A stretch of 64,000 bases of DNA from Streptomyces sp. NBC_00190 (GCF_036203305.1 NZ_CP108131.1:5084001-5148000); one strand, 5' to 3'; counted from the stretch's first letter, positions 42,613-51,647 are shown. Program-made: numbers and translations. Notes: generated by a model from the sequence alone, not told the origin.

Positions 42613-43779
42613 GTGGCGCTGACGCAGGAGGACGACGACCGCACGGGGATCGGCAAGCCGCCGGAGAACCACCGCGAGAAGCTGGTGAAGGCGCTCTGGA
42701 TCAGCGTCTGGCTCTTCTACCTGAGCGCACCCGTCATCGACCTGATCCACGGCGGACACAGCCCCGGGGTCCGGCTGCTCGGCGGCCTGGGCCTCGCGGC
42801 CTTCGTCGCCTGGTACCTGGTGCTGGTCTTCCGCACCGCCCGGCAGATGGCGGTCCGCCGGGTCCTGGTCTCGCTCGCGGTGCTCTCCGCCCAGGCCACG
42901 GTCCTGTCGCTGACGCTGGGCCGCGAATGGCTCGTGCTCTTCGTCTACGTGTCCATCTCCTCCGGCGCCGCGCTGCCCGGGGAGATCTCCCGTTGGACGG
43001 TCCCGGGCGCGACCGCGCTGATGACGGCCACGGCCTTCGCGGTGCCGGGCGGGGAGGACTACCTGGCGGGCCTGCTGATCCCGGCCCTGATGGGCGGCTT
43101 CGCGATGGTCGGCATCCGGGCGATGATCCGGACCACCATCGAACTGCGCGAGGCCCGGGCCACGGTGGCGCAGCTCGCGGCCAACGAGGAGCGCCTGCGG
43201 CTGGCCCGCGACCTGCACGACCTGCTGGGCCACTCGCTGTCGCTGATCACGCTGAAGAGCGAGCTGGCGGGCCGGATGCTGCCCGGACAGCCCGACGCCG
43301 CCGCCCAGCAGGTGGCGGACATCGAGCGGGTCAGCAGGCAGGCGCTGGTCGACGTACGCGAAGCGGTGAGCGGGTACCGGCGGCCCACCCTGCCCGGCGA
43401 ACTCGCGGGCGCCCGGACCGCGCTGGCCGCGGCGGGCGTGGTGGCGGACATCCCGAAGGAACCGGAGGGCGGTCTTCCGGAAGAGGCGGAGTCGGCGCTG
43501 GCGTGGTCGCTGCGCGAGGCGGTGACCAACGTGGTCCGCCACAGCGGGGCCACACGCTGCCGGGTCACGCTGGAGACCCGCCAGACGCTCGCGGGCCCGG
43601 TGGCCGAGCTGACGGTGTCGGACGACGGCACGGGCGGTCCGGGCCTGCCCGGCAACGGCCTGACGGGCCTGACCGAACGCCTGGAGGCGGTCGGCGGCAC
43701 CCTGACGGCGGGCCCGGCCGGAAAGTCCGGCTTCGCCCTCACGGCCCGTGTCCCGCTGGACCTAGGATCAGGATCATGA
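42613..43779 (+). CDS. DesK/NarL-type sensor histidine kinase
   Basis: A 388-residue kinase with four to five membrane helices in residues 25-170 and no large extracytoplasmic domain, suggesting it senses the membrane itself. The HisKA_3 box is RLRLARDLHDLLGHSLSLI with phospho-acceptor H202; the HATPase N-box is EAVTNVVRHSGA and the G-box GNGLTGL. Start GTG 42613 lies four bases past the permease stop. DesK in Bacillus senses membrane fluidity; similar sensing here is inference. It overlaps the regulator gene by four bases. Confidence 0.92.
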   Translation: MALTQEDDDRTGIGKPPENHREKLVKALWISVWLFYLSAPVIDLIHGGHSPGVRLLGGLGLAAFVAWYLVLVFRTARQMAVRRVLVSLAVLSAQATVLSLTLGREWLVLFVYVSISSGAALPGEISRWTVPGATALMTATAFAVPGGEDYLAGLLIPALMGGFAMVGIRAMIRTTIELREARATVAQLAANEERLRLARDLHDLLGHSLSLITLKSELAGRMLPGQPDAAAQQVADIERVSRQALVDVREAVSGYRRPTLPGELAGARTALAAAGVVADIPKEPEGGLPEEAESALAWSLREAVTNVVRHSGATRCRVTLETRQTLAGPVAELTVSDDGTGGPGLPGNGLTGLTERLEAVGGTLTAGPAGKSGFALTARVPLDLGSGS

Positions 43780-44393
43780 CCTCACGCCCCATCCGCATCC
43801 TCCTGGCGGAGGACCAGTCGATGGTCCGCGAGGCCCTCGCCGCCCTCCTCGGCCTGGAACCGGACATCGAGGTACTGGCCCAGGTCGCCCGCGGCGACGA
43901 GGTGGTGACGGCGGCGGGCGCGCACGACGTGAACGTCGCGCTGCTGGACATAGAGATGCCGGGCATGACGGGCATCGAGGCGGCCGCGGCCCTCCGCGCC
44001 GCCCACCCCGCGATCCGGATCGTCATCCTGACCACCTTCGGCCGCCCCGGCTACCTGCGGGGGGCGATGGAGGCCGGCGCCTCCGCGTTCCTGGTCAAGG
44101 ACGCGCCGGCCGCGCAGCTGGCGGCCGCCGTACGCAAGGTCCTGGCGGGGGAGCGCGTCATCGACCCCACGCTGGCGGCAGCGGCCCTGGCGGAGGGCGC
44201 GAACCCGCTGACGGACCGGGAGCGGGAGGTCCTGCGGGCGGCGGAGTCGGGCGCGACGAACGCGGAACTGGCGGCCCGCCTCCACCTGTCCCAGGGCACG
44301 GTCCGCAACTACCTCTCGACGGCGATCCAGAAGCTCGCCGCCCGCAACCGCGCCGAAGCCGTCCGCACGGCCCGCGAAAAGGGCTGGCTCTGA
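43776..44393 (+). CDS. NarL/LuxR-family response regulator
   Basis: A 205-residue regulator: receiver domain with acidic pocket E12/D13 and phospho-acceptor D58 (ALLDIEMPG), switch T/K in ILTTFG and FLVKDAP, then a LuxR helix-turn-helix (about 140-200) with LTDREREVLRAAESG and NAELAARLHLSQGTVRNY. ATG 43776 overlaps the kinase stop. It probably binds the inverted repeat at 40858-40881 to control this operon. A terminator follows. Confidence 0.93.
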   Translation: MTSRPIRILLAEDQSMVREALAALLGLEPDIEVLAQVARGDEVVTAAGAHDVNVALLDIEMPGMTGIEAAAALRAAHPAIRIVILTTFGRPGYLRGAMEAGASAFLVKDAPAAQLAAAVRKVLAGERVIDPTLAAAALAEGANPLTDREREVLRAAESGATNAELAARLHLSQGTVRNYLSTAIQKLAARNRAEAVRTAREKGWL

Positions 44394-44396
44394 CCG

Positions 44397-44453
44397 GGGC
44401 TCCGCCCCAGGTCTTGGAGCTGCGGCTTTGCGGCGCGGGTCCGGGCGGAGCCC
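44397..44453 (+). terminator. terminator after the response regulator
   Basis: GGGCTCCGCCC (44397-44407) and GGGCGGAGCCC (44443-44453) form an 11-base stem over a 35-base loop. GGCTCCGCCC-type hairpins are common intergenic elements in Streptomyces. Confidence 0.6.
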
Positions 44454-44523
44454 GGTTCCGGGAAGGGGCGGGGCGGGGCGGGGGAGAGGCCCCGCGCAGC
44501 GGCAACCGCGCCCCGGGCCCGGG

Positions 44524-45318
44524 TCAGTTCAGCAGAGCGCGAGCGGAGACGGCCTCGGCGCGGATACGGGCCGCCGCATCGGCATCCACCGCCGCCACCA
44601 CGTCGGCGTACGCCTCCAGCTCGGCCGCGCCCTCCTGGAAGGAACCCCGTTCCACCAGCAGCCGCGCCCGCTCGATCCGCAGCGACGCCGGATGCGACGG
44701 CAGCAGCAGCGACAGCTCCACCGCCCACAGCGCCACCCCCGACTGCTCCGGCCGGGCCGAGGCCCACGCCCGGATGTTGGTCAGGATCCGCAGCACGATG
44801 TCCAGCGTGCGGGCCGGCGTACGCGGCCCCTGCGCCAGCTCCGCCGGCCCCGCGCCCAAGGACGCGCCGCCCGCGAACGGGTCGACCAGCACGCCCTCCT
44901 CCGGGTCCCCGAAGCCCACCACGAAGTGCCCCGGCAGCCCCAGCCCGTACACCGGCGCACCGGCTCGCCGGGCGACCTCCAGCCACACCACCGACAACAG
45001 GATCGGCAGCCCCCGCCGACGCCGCAGCACCTCGTGCAGCAGCGAGGACGACAGCCGGTCGTAGTCCGCCGGGGTGCCGTGGAAACCGAGGCGTCCGCCC
45101 AGCAGTTCCGTCACCGCCGAGGCCCACGCCCGCCCGCCGCGCAGCCCGTACGGCAGCATCCCGGCCAGCCGGTCCAGCTCGATCTGCGCCCAGTCCATGG
45201 CGCGTTCGTCCATCTCCGGGTCCGCCTCCGCGGCCAGCAGCAGGCACAGCAGCGCCAGGTCCGGCCGCTCCGACCGGGCTTCCGCCGCGAACTGCTCCCG
45301 CCGGTCCGCCGGACTCAC
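44524..45318 (-). CDS. transglutaminase-like (SirB1/Transglut_core2) protein
   Basis: A 264-residue cytoplasmic protein. It has LLHEVLRRRRGLPILLSVVWLEVARR and the LGLPGHFVVGF motif with the histidine and glycine pattern of the Transglut_core2 family; the usual catalytic cysteine is replaced by Ile/Leu in the ...PILLS region, so it is probably not a peptidase. The C-terminal third consists of TPR-like helices. I chose GTG 45318, which overlaps the stop of the upstream GNAT gene (GTGA). The open frame upstream is a shadow. Confidence 0.75.
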   Translation of the reverse strand: MSPADRREQFAAEARSERPDLALLCLLLAAEADPEMDERAMDWAQIELDRLAGMLPYGLRGGRAWASAVTELLGGRLGFHGTPADYDRLSSSLLHEVLRRRRGLPILLSVVWLEVARRAGAPVYGLGLPGHFVVGFGDPEEGVLVDPFAGGASLGAGPAELAQGPRTPARTLDIVLRILTNIRAWASARPEQSGVALWAVELSLLLPSHPASLRIERARLLVERGSFQEGAAELEAYADVVAAVDADAAARIRAEAVSARALLN

Positions 45319-46301
45319 GCCGACGCCCGGTAGTGGTGGTACGTGTGGTGCGGCGCGAAGCCCAGCCCGTCGTACAGGGCCTGCGCCCCCGGATTGTCCG
45401 TCTCCACCTGGAGCCACGCCGCCGACGCGCCCTCCTCCAGCGCCCGCCGCGCCAGCGCCGCCATCACCGCCGTCGCCAGACCCTCCCGCCGGTGCGCGGG
45501 GTCGACCGTCACCGCCGCGAAGCCGGCCCACCGGCCGTCCACCACGCACCGCCCGACGGCCCGGCCCCCGGGCAGCGCCGCGAACCACACCGACGGGCCC
45601 CGGGCCAGCACCTCCCGGGCCACGTCCGGGTCGGCGACCTTCCCGTAGCGCCCCAGCCACTCCTCGTCCGGGACGCGCGTCAGACGCACGTCCCCGGCGG
45701 CGGGGGCGTCCACGTCACCCACCGGCGCGAGGGCCCCGATCCGTACCTCCGCCGACACCTCGGCCGCCCAGCCGCGTCGTTCCAGCTCCGCGATCAGCAG
45801 CTCCTGGGTGCCGACCGCCCCCGTCGCGGCCTGCACGTACGCCGGAAGTCCTCGTTCCGCGTACCAGGAGGTCACCCGCGCGAGTGCATCGTCCAGCGGT
45901 ATCCCGGGATCGCCGAGCGGCAGCACCGAATTGGCCCGCCGGGTGAATCCGGCGGCCGCCCGCAGCGTCCACTCGCCCAGCCGCTCGCTCTCCAGCGGCT
46001 GCCAGGACCGCGCCCCGACCCGCGAGAGCTCCTCGAAAGAGGCCGCCGGACCCCGTCGGCGGGCCGGCGCGGGCGGCACGACCTTGCCCGCGACCAGCGA
46101 GGATTCCGCGATGCGGACGGTCTGGCCGCTCTTTCGTGTGATCAGCAGCACACCCTGGTCCCAGGATGTGAGAACCCCTACCGCGTCCGCGTACTCGGGC
46201 ACCCCGCTCCGGCCGCGCTCCACCCGTCGTACAGAGACTCGTTTACCCACGTCAGCTGGGGTAATACGGATTTCCAGCAGCCCACCGGCGGTGATTTCCA
46301 C
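45315..46301 (-). CDS. GNAT-family N-acetyltransferase
   Basis: A 328-residue protein. An N-terminal small-barrel-like part (1-80) with DVGKRVSVRRVERG and SGQTVRIAES is followed by a GNAT domain at the C-terminus; the acetyl-CoA pyrophosphate loop is VDPAHRREGLATAV (motif A) and the end has GAQALYDGLGF. It acetylates an unknown amine; an RNA- or protein-modifying role is possible. Start GTG 46301. It is divergent from fdxA and coupled by a four-base overlap to the transglutaminase-like gene. Confidence 0.85.
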   Translation of the reverse strand: MEITAGGLLEIRITPADVGKRVSVRRVERGRSGVPEYADAVGVLTSWDQGVLLITRKSGQTVRIAESSLVAGKVVPPAPARRRGPAASFEELSRVGARSWQPLESERLGEWTLRAAAGFTRRANSVLPLGDPGIPLDDALARVTSWYAERGLPAYVQAATGAVGTQELLIAELERRGWAAEVSAEVRIGALAPVGDVDAPAAGDVRLTRVPDEEWLGRYGKVADPDVAREVLARGPSVWFAALPGGRAVGRCVVDGRWAGFAAVTVDPAHRREGLATAVMAALARRALEEGASAAWLQVETDNPGAQALYDGLGFAPHHTYHHYRASA

Positions 46302-46418
46302 AGCTCTGTACGCCCCTCCTGTTCGGATCGTGCCCGGGAACGGAGATACTAGGTGCGGGCATCGACGACGCCGCGCTCCCGCGCGATATGGAAAGCCCTA
46401 CCGAGGAGGAACGAGAGC

Positions 46419-46748
46419 GTGACCTACGTCATCGCGGAGCCTTGTGTCGACGTCAAGGACAAGGCATGCATCGAAGAGTGCCCGGTCGACTGCATCTACG
46501 AGGGCCAGCGGTCCTTGTACATCCACCCGGACGAGTGCGTCGACTGTGGTGCCTGTGAGCCGGTTTGCCCGGTCGAGGCCATCTTCTACGAGGACGACAC
46601 TCCGGAGGAGTGGAAGGACTACTACAAGGCGAACGTCGAGTTCTTCGACGAGCTCGGTTCGCCCGGTGGTGCCTCCAAGCTCGGCCTGATCGAGCGCGAC
46701 CACCCCTTCATCGCGGCGCTGCCCGCCGACATCAACCCGTCTCACTGA
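46419..46748 (+). CDS. fdxA: seven-iron ferredoxin FdxA
   Basis: A 109-residue ferredoxin. The first cluster set is C9, C17, C21 (EECP) and C25; the second is C40, C43, C46 and C50 in CVDCGACEPVCP. It should carry one [3Fe-4S] and one [4Fe-4S] cluster and act as a soluble electron donor. Start GTG 46419 after a strong GAGGAGGAA; the longer frame upstream is unsupported. In mycobacteria fdxC lies beside dapC in the same way, from memory. Confidence 0.95.
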   Translation: MTYVIAEPCVDVKDKACIEECPVDCIYEGQRSLYIHPDECVDCGACEPVCPVEAIFYEDDTPEEWKDYYKANVEFFDELGSPGGASKLGLIERDHPFIAALPADINPSH

Positions 46749-46769
46749 GGGTTCGCGGCACTAGCGCCA

Positions 46770-46807
46770 CTCGGTCCCGTACGGCCTGCCCGCCGCACGG
46801 GACCGAG
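46770..46807 (+). terminator. hairpin between fdxA and dapC
   Basis: CTCGGTCCCGT and ACGGGACCGAG form an 11-base stem over a 16-base loop, ending 48 bases before the dapC start. It may terminate part of the fdxA transcripts. Confidence 0.6.
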
Positions 46808-46855
46808 GTGTTTCCCGACCTTCGCGTCCAGCACCCAGAGAGAGCAGAGACCATC

Positions 46856-47950
46856 GTGGCCGCAGTATCCGACCGTCTTCCCGCCTTCCCCTGGGACAAG
46901 CTGGAGCCGTACAAGGCGACGGCGGCGGCCCACGCGGACGGCATCGTCGACCTGTCGGTCGGCACGCCCGTGGACCCGGTGCCGGAGCTGATCCAGCGCG
47001 CCCTGATCGGCGCCGCGGACTCCCCGGGCTACCCGACCGTGTGGGGGACGCCCGCCCTGCGCGACGCGATCACGGGCTGGGTGCGCGGGCGCCTCGGCGC
47101 GAGCGCCGCCGGGCACCGCAACATCCTGCCGGTCGTCGGCTCCAAGGAGCTGGTGGCCTGGCTGCCGACCCAGCTGGGCCTCGGAGCCGGGGACAAGGTC
47201 GCCTACCCCCGGCTCGCCTACCCGACGTACGAGGTCGGTGCGCGGCTGTGCGGCGCCGAGGCGGTCGTCTACGACGACCCGACCGAGCTCGACCCGGCCG
47301 GCGTGAAGCTGCTGTGGCTCAACTCCCCGTCCAACCCCACCGGGCAGGTCCTCTCCAAGGAGGAACTCATCCGGATCGTCGCCTGGGCGCGCGAGCACGG
47401 GATCCTGGTTTTCAGCGACGAGTGCTACCTGGAGCTGGGCTGGGAGGCCGAGCCCGTCTCCGTCCTCCACGACGACGTGTGCGGGGGCTCGTACGAGGGC
47501 CTCGTCGCCGTCCACTCGCTCTCCAAGCGGTCCAACCTGGCCGGCTACCGGGCGGCGTTCGTCGCCGGTGACGCGGACGTGCTCGGCGAGCTGCTGGAGA
47601 TCCGCAAGCACGGCGGCATGATGACCCCCGCCCCGGTGCAGGCGGCCACCGTCGCGGCGCTCGGCGACGACGCGCACGTCGAGGAGCAGCGCGGCCGCTA
47701 CGCCGCCCGCCGCGCGGCGCTGCGCGGCGCCCTGGAAGCGCACGGTTTCCGCGTCGAGCACAGCGAGGCGAGCCTCTACCTCTGGGTGACCCGGGACGAG
47801 CCCTGCTGGGAGACGGTCGCCTACCTCGCGGGCCTGGGCATCCTGGTCGCGCCGGGCGACTTCTACGGCGAGGCGGGCGCGCGGTTCGTGCGCGTGGCCT
47901 TCACCGCCACCGACGAGCGCGTCGAGGCCGCCGTCAAGCGCCTCGGCTGA
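46856..47950 (+). CDS. dapC: succinyldiaminopimelate transaminase DapC
   Basis: A 364-residue class I/II PLP aminotransferase. The PLP lysine is in HSLSKRSNLAGYR (about 223); the substrate arginine is in RFVRVAF near the end; NSPSNPTG and SDECYLELGW are the usual cofactor strands. It makes N-succinyl-LL-DAP in the succinylase branch of lysine/peptidoglycan synthesis, upstream of DapE (49640-50719). Start GTG 46856; the ribosome site (AGAGAGCAGAG) is moderate. A strong terminator follows. Confidence 0.92.
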   Translation: MAAVSDRLPAFPWDKLEPYKATAAAHADGIVDLSVGTPVDPVPELIQRALIGAADSPGYPTVWGTPALRDAITGWVRGRLGASAAGHRNILPVVGSKELVAWLPTQLGLGAGDKVAYPRLAYPTYEVGARLCGAEAVVYDDPTELDPAGVKLLWLNSPSNPTGQVLSKEELIRIVAWAREHGILVFSDECYLELGWEAEPVSVLHDDVCGGSYEGLVAVHSLSKRSNLAGYRAAFVAGDADVLGELLEIRKHGGMMTPAPVQAATVAALGDDAHVEEQRGRYAARRAALRGALEAHGFRVEHSEASLYLWVTRDEPCWETVAYLAGLGILVAPGDFYGEAGARFVRVAFTATDERVEAAVKRLG

Positions 47951-47968
47951 GGACCTCCCCGCACAGCC

Positions 47969-48004
47969 CGAAGGGGCCGGGAGTTCGTGCTCCCGGCCCC
48001 TTCG
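47969..48004. terminator. 15-base bidirectional terminator
   Basis: CGAAGGGGCCGGGAG and CTCCCGGCCCCTTCG are perfect arms with a 6-base loop, between the converging dapC and secreted-protein genes. Confidence 0.85.
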
Positions 48005-48020
48005 GTGTGCCCGCGGCGGA

Positions 48021-48380
48021 TCAGCCGCCCAGCGGCAGACCACCGGGCAGGCCGCCCGGCAGGCCACCGGGCAGCCCGCCGCCGGCCAGCGGCAGCTGCT
48101 GCGTGGTGGGCAGCCCGCCGAGCAGTCCGGTCGCCTTACCGGCCACGTCGGCGGCGGGGGCGGCGGCCGGCAGGGCCTCGGTCGCAGCACCCGCGGCGTC
48201 CGTGGCGGCACCGGTCACGGCCGAGGCGTCGGCGGCGTCCGGGGCGGTCAGTGCGCCCAGCTGCGGCACGGACTCCAGACCGGCGGCGCTGGCCGCGCCG
48301 GCGGCACCGACCACGGGCGCTGCCCCGGCTGCGACGAGCAGCGCGGCACGGGCGATCCGACGGGTCAGGGGGAGAGACAT
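48021..48380 (-). CDS. small secreted Ala/Gly-rich protein with GGLP repeats
   Basis: A 119-residue exported protein. The signal peptide ends near GAAGAASA (about 32). The mature part is Ala-rich and ends in four copies of GGLP (GGGLPGGLPGGLPGGLPLGG), encoded by degenerate 12-base repeats. There are no cysteines or catalytic motifs. Start ATG 48380 with AGGAG; the longer frame upstream lacks a site. Function is unknown; a surface or hydrophobic-coat role is only a guess. Confidence 0.7.
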   Translation of the reverse strand: MSLPLTRRIARAALLVAAGAAPVVGAAGAASAAGLESVPQLGALTAPDAADASAVTGAATDAAGAATEALPAAAPAADVAGKATGLLGGLPTTQQLPLAGGGLPGGLPGGLPGGLPLGG

Positions 48381-48605
48381 GTTGCTCCTAAGCGGTAGCG
48401 GCTGAGTACGCCATGTACAACCGCTCGTGGGGCGGGTGGAGTTGCGGCTCCGGTGGGTAAAGGATCTGTAACGCATCGTTTAATCGGCTTCCGCGACAAG
48501 CGCATTGGATGCGCGCCCACCAGGCCTTCTGTGCTTCCGGGACCCTCGCGGACGGGTCGTTCGGCCACCCCCGCACGAGTGATCACTCGTACGCCTGCCC
48601 GCGCC

Positions 48606-49562
48606 TCAGCGGGCGATGAAGATCCGTACCTCGTCGGCTGAGGAGCTCTCCGGACCGCCGCCGGACGTGCCGCGCCCGCCCTTCCGCTGCCACTCGCCCC
48701 GGTCCTGCCCGCCGGTCCATCCCTTGCCCGCGTACGAGACCCGGGCGATGCCCAGCTCGTGCGACCGGGCCACCGCCCAGTGCGCCATCGCCCGGCCGCG
48801 GCGCGCCTCACCGGGCCCGCCGTCCTGCTTCAGCCGCAGGGTGATCTCGGGCTCCGCGGCCCCGCCCGGGGCCGTCCGGCCGGCAGGCGCACCGTTTCCG
48901 CCAGTTCCCAGGACCTCCTTGCCGAAGGCGCGGACCAGCTCGGCCTTCACCTTCTCCGGATCGCCGTGCTGCGGGACCGGGCCCGCGCAGGACAGCGTGC
49001 CGCTCTCGCCGAAGGTCGCCGTCAGCACCGTCGCGTCCGACTCGTGCTTCGCGTACGCCTGCGGGAAACCGCTGCGCTGCACCTTCTGCGCGGCCACCGT
49101 CAGCGGCATCCGCGAATACCCCGGAACGTCCGCGAGGTGGTCGTAGAAGATCCCGGCCGAGTACACGGGGTCCATGATCTGCTCCGGCGTGCCCCAGCCC
49201 ATCGAGGGCCGCTGCTGGAACAGGCCCAGCGAGTCCCGGTCGCCGTGGTCGAGATTGCGCAGCGCCGACTCCTGCATCGCGGTCGCCAGCGCGATGGTCA
49301 CAGCCCGGTCCGGCAGCCCCTTGGAGATGCCGACGGCGGCTATCGTCGCCGCGTTCGCCGCCTGTTCCGGGGTCATCTCGTACTCCTGCTCGCCGCCGGC
49401 GGACGCGGCGGCCGTGCAGTGCGGGGCGCCGACGCCGCCGTTGGAGTACCGCTGGACGGCGAAATAGCCGATCACCGCGAACAGGACGAGCAGACCCACG
49501 GCCGTACGGAGCGGCCTGCGGCGACGGGGGCGAGGATCACGGTTCTCGGGCACGCGGCCCAC
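48606..49562 (-). CDS. membrane-anchored lysozyme-like (transglycosylase-like) protein
   Basis: A 318-residue protein. A basic N-terminus (RRRRPLRTAVGLLVLFAVIGY) anchors it. Residues about 85-170 resemble a lysozyme-like fold: IALATAMQESALRN (catalytic E in QES) and SLGLFQQRPSMGWG (glycine-rich loop), then DPVYSAGIFYDHL. The C-terminal part is polar with GWTGGQDRGEWQ. It may cut glycan strands. Starts GTG 49562 and 49553 are both in frame; the second has a better GGTGG spacing. Automatic names such as heavy-metal transporter for this family are not supported by the sequence. Confidence 0.7.
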   Translation of the reverse strand: MGRVPENRDPRPRRRRPLRTAVGLLVLFAVIGYFAVQRYSNGGVGAPHCTAAASAGGEQEYEMTPEQAANAATIAAVGISKGLPDRAVTIALATAMQESALRNLDHGDRDSLGLFQQRPSMGWGTPEQIMDPVYSAGIFYDHLADVPGYSRMPLTVAAQKVQRSGFPQAYAKHESDATVLTATFGESGTLSCAGPVPQHGDPEKVKAELVRAFGKEVLGTGGNGAPAGRTAPGGAAEPEITLRLKQDGGPGEARRGRAMAHWAVARSHELGIARVSYAGKGWTGGQDRGEWQRKGGRGTSGGGPESSSADEVRIFIAR

Positions 49563-49639
49563 CGTACTTGAGCCATATGACGCGTCCAGCGGCCGGACGT
49601 CCGAGGCTCCGCCCGTGCCCGGGGCGTTAGGGTCGGTCC

Positions 49640-50719
49640 ATGCCCGAATCCGAGCTGGACCTCACCCAGGACGCCGCCGAGCTGACCGCCCGGCTCGTCG
49701 ACATTCCCTCCGTGAGCGGCGACGAGAAGGTACTCGCCGACCTCGTGGAACACGCGCTGCGGGCCCTGCCGCACCTCACCGTGGACCGCTTCGGCAACAA
49801 CGTCGTCGCCCGCACGCACCTCGGCCGCGCCGAGCGCGTCGTACTCGCAGGCCACCTCGACACCGTTCCGATCGCCGACAACGTCCCCTCCCGCCTCGAC
49901 GAGAACGACGTCCTGTGGGGCTGCGGCACGACCGACATGAAGTCCGGTGTCGCCGTCCAGCTGCGCATCGCGGCGACCGTCCCCGAGCCGAACCGGGACC
50001 TCACCTTCGTCTTCTACGACCAGGAGGAGGTCGCCGCCGACCTCAACGGGCTCGGCAAGGTCGCCGAGGCCCATCCCGACTGGCTGACCGGCGACTTCGC
50101 GGTGCTGCTGGAGCCTTCCAACGCGGAGGTCGAGGGCGGCTGCCAGGGCACGCTGCGCGTCCTGCTGCGCACGGCCGGCGAGCGCGCCCACTCCGCGCGC
50201 AGCTGGATGGGGGCCAACGCCATCCACGCGGCGAGCCCGATCCTGGCCAGGCTGGCGGCGTACGAGCCCCGCAAGCCGGTCATCGACGGCCTGGAGTACC
50301 ACGAGGGCCTCAACGCGGTCCGCATCGAAGGCGGCGTCGCCAACAACGTCATCCCCGACGCGTGCACGGTCACGGTCAACTTCCGCTACGCCCCCGACCG
50401 CAGCGAGGCCGATGCGCTGGCCCACGTTCGGGAGGTCTTCGCGGACTGCGGCGTCGCCGAGTTCGTGGTCGACGACCACTCCGGCGGCGCGCTCCCCGGT
50501 CTCTCCCACCCGGCGGCGGCGGCCTTCATGGAGGCGGTCGGCGGCCGCGCCATGCCGAAGTTCGGCTGGACGGACGTCTCCCGCTTCAGCGCGCTGGGCG
50601 TCCCCGCGGTGAACTACGGGCCGGGCGACGCCCTGCTGGCCCACAAGGTCGACGAGCGCGTCGAGACGAAGGCGATCCTGCACTGCGAGGAACGACTCCG
50701 TGCCTGGCTGACCGACTGA
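49640..50719 (+). CDS. dapE: succinyl-diaminopimelate desuccinylase DapE
   Basis: A 359-residue M20 metallopeptidase. The first metal motif is LAGHLDTVP with the catalytic D; GCGTTDMKSG provides the bridging aspartate; FYDQEEVAAD holds the EE pair; a late GLSHPAA and NYGPGD complete the site. It removes succinate from SDAP to give LL-DAP for lysine and peptidoglycan. Start ATG 49640. It completes the pathway with dapC, 1.7 kb upstream. It is divergent from the transglycosylase-like gene. Confidence 0.93.
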   Translation: MPESELDLTQDAAELTARLVDIPSVSGDEKVLADLVEHALRALPHLTVDRFGNNVVARTHLGRAERVVLAGHLDTVPIADNVPSRLDENDVLWGCGTTDMKSGVAVQLRIAATVPEPNRDLTFVFYDQEEVAADLNGLGKVAEAHPDWLTGDFAVLLEPSNAEVEGGCQGTLRVLLRTAGERAHSARSWMGANAIHAASPILARLAAYEPRKPVIDGLEYHEGLNAVRIEGGVANNVIPDACTVTVNFRYAPDRSEADALAHVREVFADCGVAEFVVDDHSGGALPGLSHPAAAAFMEAVGGRAMPKFGWTDVSRFSALGVPAVNYGPGDALLAHKVDERVETKAILHCEERLRAWLTD

Positions 50720-50783
50720 ATTCCGCTTCCCGTCACCTTCGTGCGCCTAATCTGATCCAACGATCAGCAGGAGGGAGCACGTC

Positions 50784-51551
50784 ATGGGCAACCGCGGTAA
50801 TCCTGATGGGGACGCTCAGCGCCGGCCCGAGGAGCAGCAGCTCGGGCCGGTGCTGAGGAGGCGGAGCCAGATCAAGGCGGGCAGCACGACGGACCAGCGG
50901 CTGCTGGATTCGGCCGGTCCCTCCGAGTGGGTGCACACCGATCCCTGGCGGGTCCTGCGCATCCAGTCGGAGTTCATCGAGGGCTTCGGCACGCTCGCCG
51001 AGCTGCCGCCCGCGATCAGCGTGTTCGGCTCGGCCCGTACGCCCGCCGGTTCACCGGAGTACGACGCCGGGGTGCGGATCGGCAGCGCGCTCGTCGACGC
51101 GGGCTTCGCGGTGATCACCGGTGGCGGTCCGGGTGCGATGGAGGCGGCCAACAAGGGCGCCCGCGAGGCGAACGGCATCTCGGTCGGACTCGGCATCGAG
51201 CTCCCCTTCGAGCAGGGGCTCAACGAGCACGTCGACCTCGGGCTGAACTTCCGGTACTTCTTCGTGCGCAAGACGATGTTCGTGAAGTACAGCCAGGGCT
51301 TCGTGGTCCTGCCCGGCGGCCTCGGCACGCTGGACGAGCTGTTCGAGGCGCTGACCCTGGTCCAGACCCAGAAGATCACCCGCTTCCCGATCGTGCTGTT
51401 CGGCACCGAGTACTGGAGCGGCCTGATCGACTGGCTGAAGAACACGGTGATCGCGCAGGGCAAGGCCTCGGAGAGGGACCTGTACCTCTTCCACGTCACG
51501 GACGACGTGGACGAGGCGATCGCGCTGGTGACGAAGGAAGTCGGCAAGTAG
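50784..51551 (+). CDS. LOG-family nucleoside 5'-monophosphate phosphoribohydrolase (TIGR00730)
   Basis: A 255-residue Rossmann-like protein with the LOG active-site motif PGGLGTLDE (about 177-185) and the preceding GGGPGAMEAANKGA. Family members hydrolyse nucleoside monophosphates to base and ribose-5-phosphate, including cytokinin activation in some organisms. An extra N-terminal basic region with RPEEQQLGPVLRRRSQ distinguishes the long type. Start ATG 50784 with GGAGGGAGCACGTC upstream. A perfect hairpin terminator follows. Confidence 0.9.
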   Translation: MGNRGNPDGDAQRRPEEQQLGPVLRRRSQIKAGSTTDQRLLDSAGPSEWVHTDPWRVLRIQSEFIEGFGTLAELPPAISVFGSARTPAGSPEYDAGVRIGSALVDAGFAVITGGGPGAMEAANKGAREANGISVGLGIELPFEQGLNEHVDLGLNFRYFFVRKTMFVKYSQGFVVLPGGLGTLDELFEALTLVQTQKITRFPIVLFGTEYWSGLIDWLKNTVIAQGKASERDLYLFHVTDDVDEAIALVTKEVGK

Positions 51552-51561
51552 GACCGAGCCG

Positions 51562-51597
51562 CGCGAGCCCCCGGCGGACGACCGCCGGGGGCTCGCG
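51562..51597. terminator. 16-base terminator after the LOG gene
   Basis: CGCGAGCCCCCGGCGG and CCGCCGGGGGCTCGCG form a perfect stem with loop ACGA, between the converging LOG and folP2-type genes. Confidence 0.88.
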
Positions 51598-51647
51598 GGC
51601 TCTCGCCCCAGGTGCGGCCGCGGGTCACCGCCCGGCCCCGAGCGGAC

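Noticed and set aside
48606..49562. Heavy-metal transporter annotation often given to this family
   Set aside because: Only one membrane helix is present, and the conserved part is lysozyme-like; no metal-binding or channel elements are seen.
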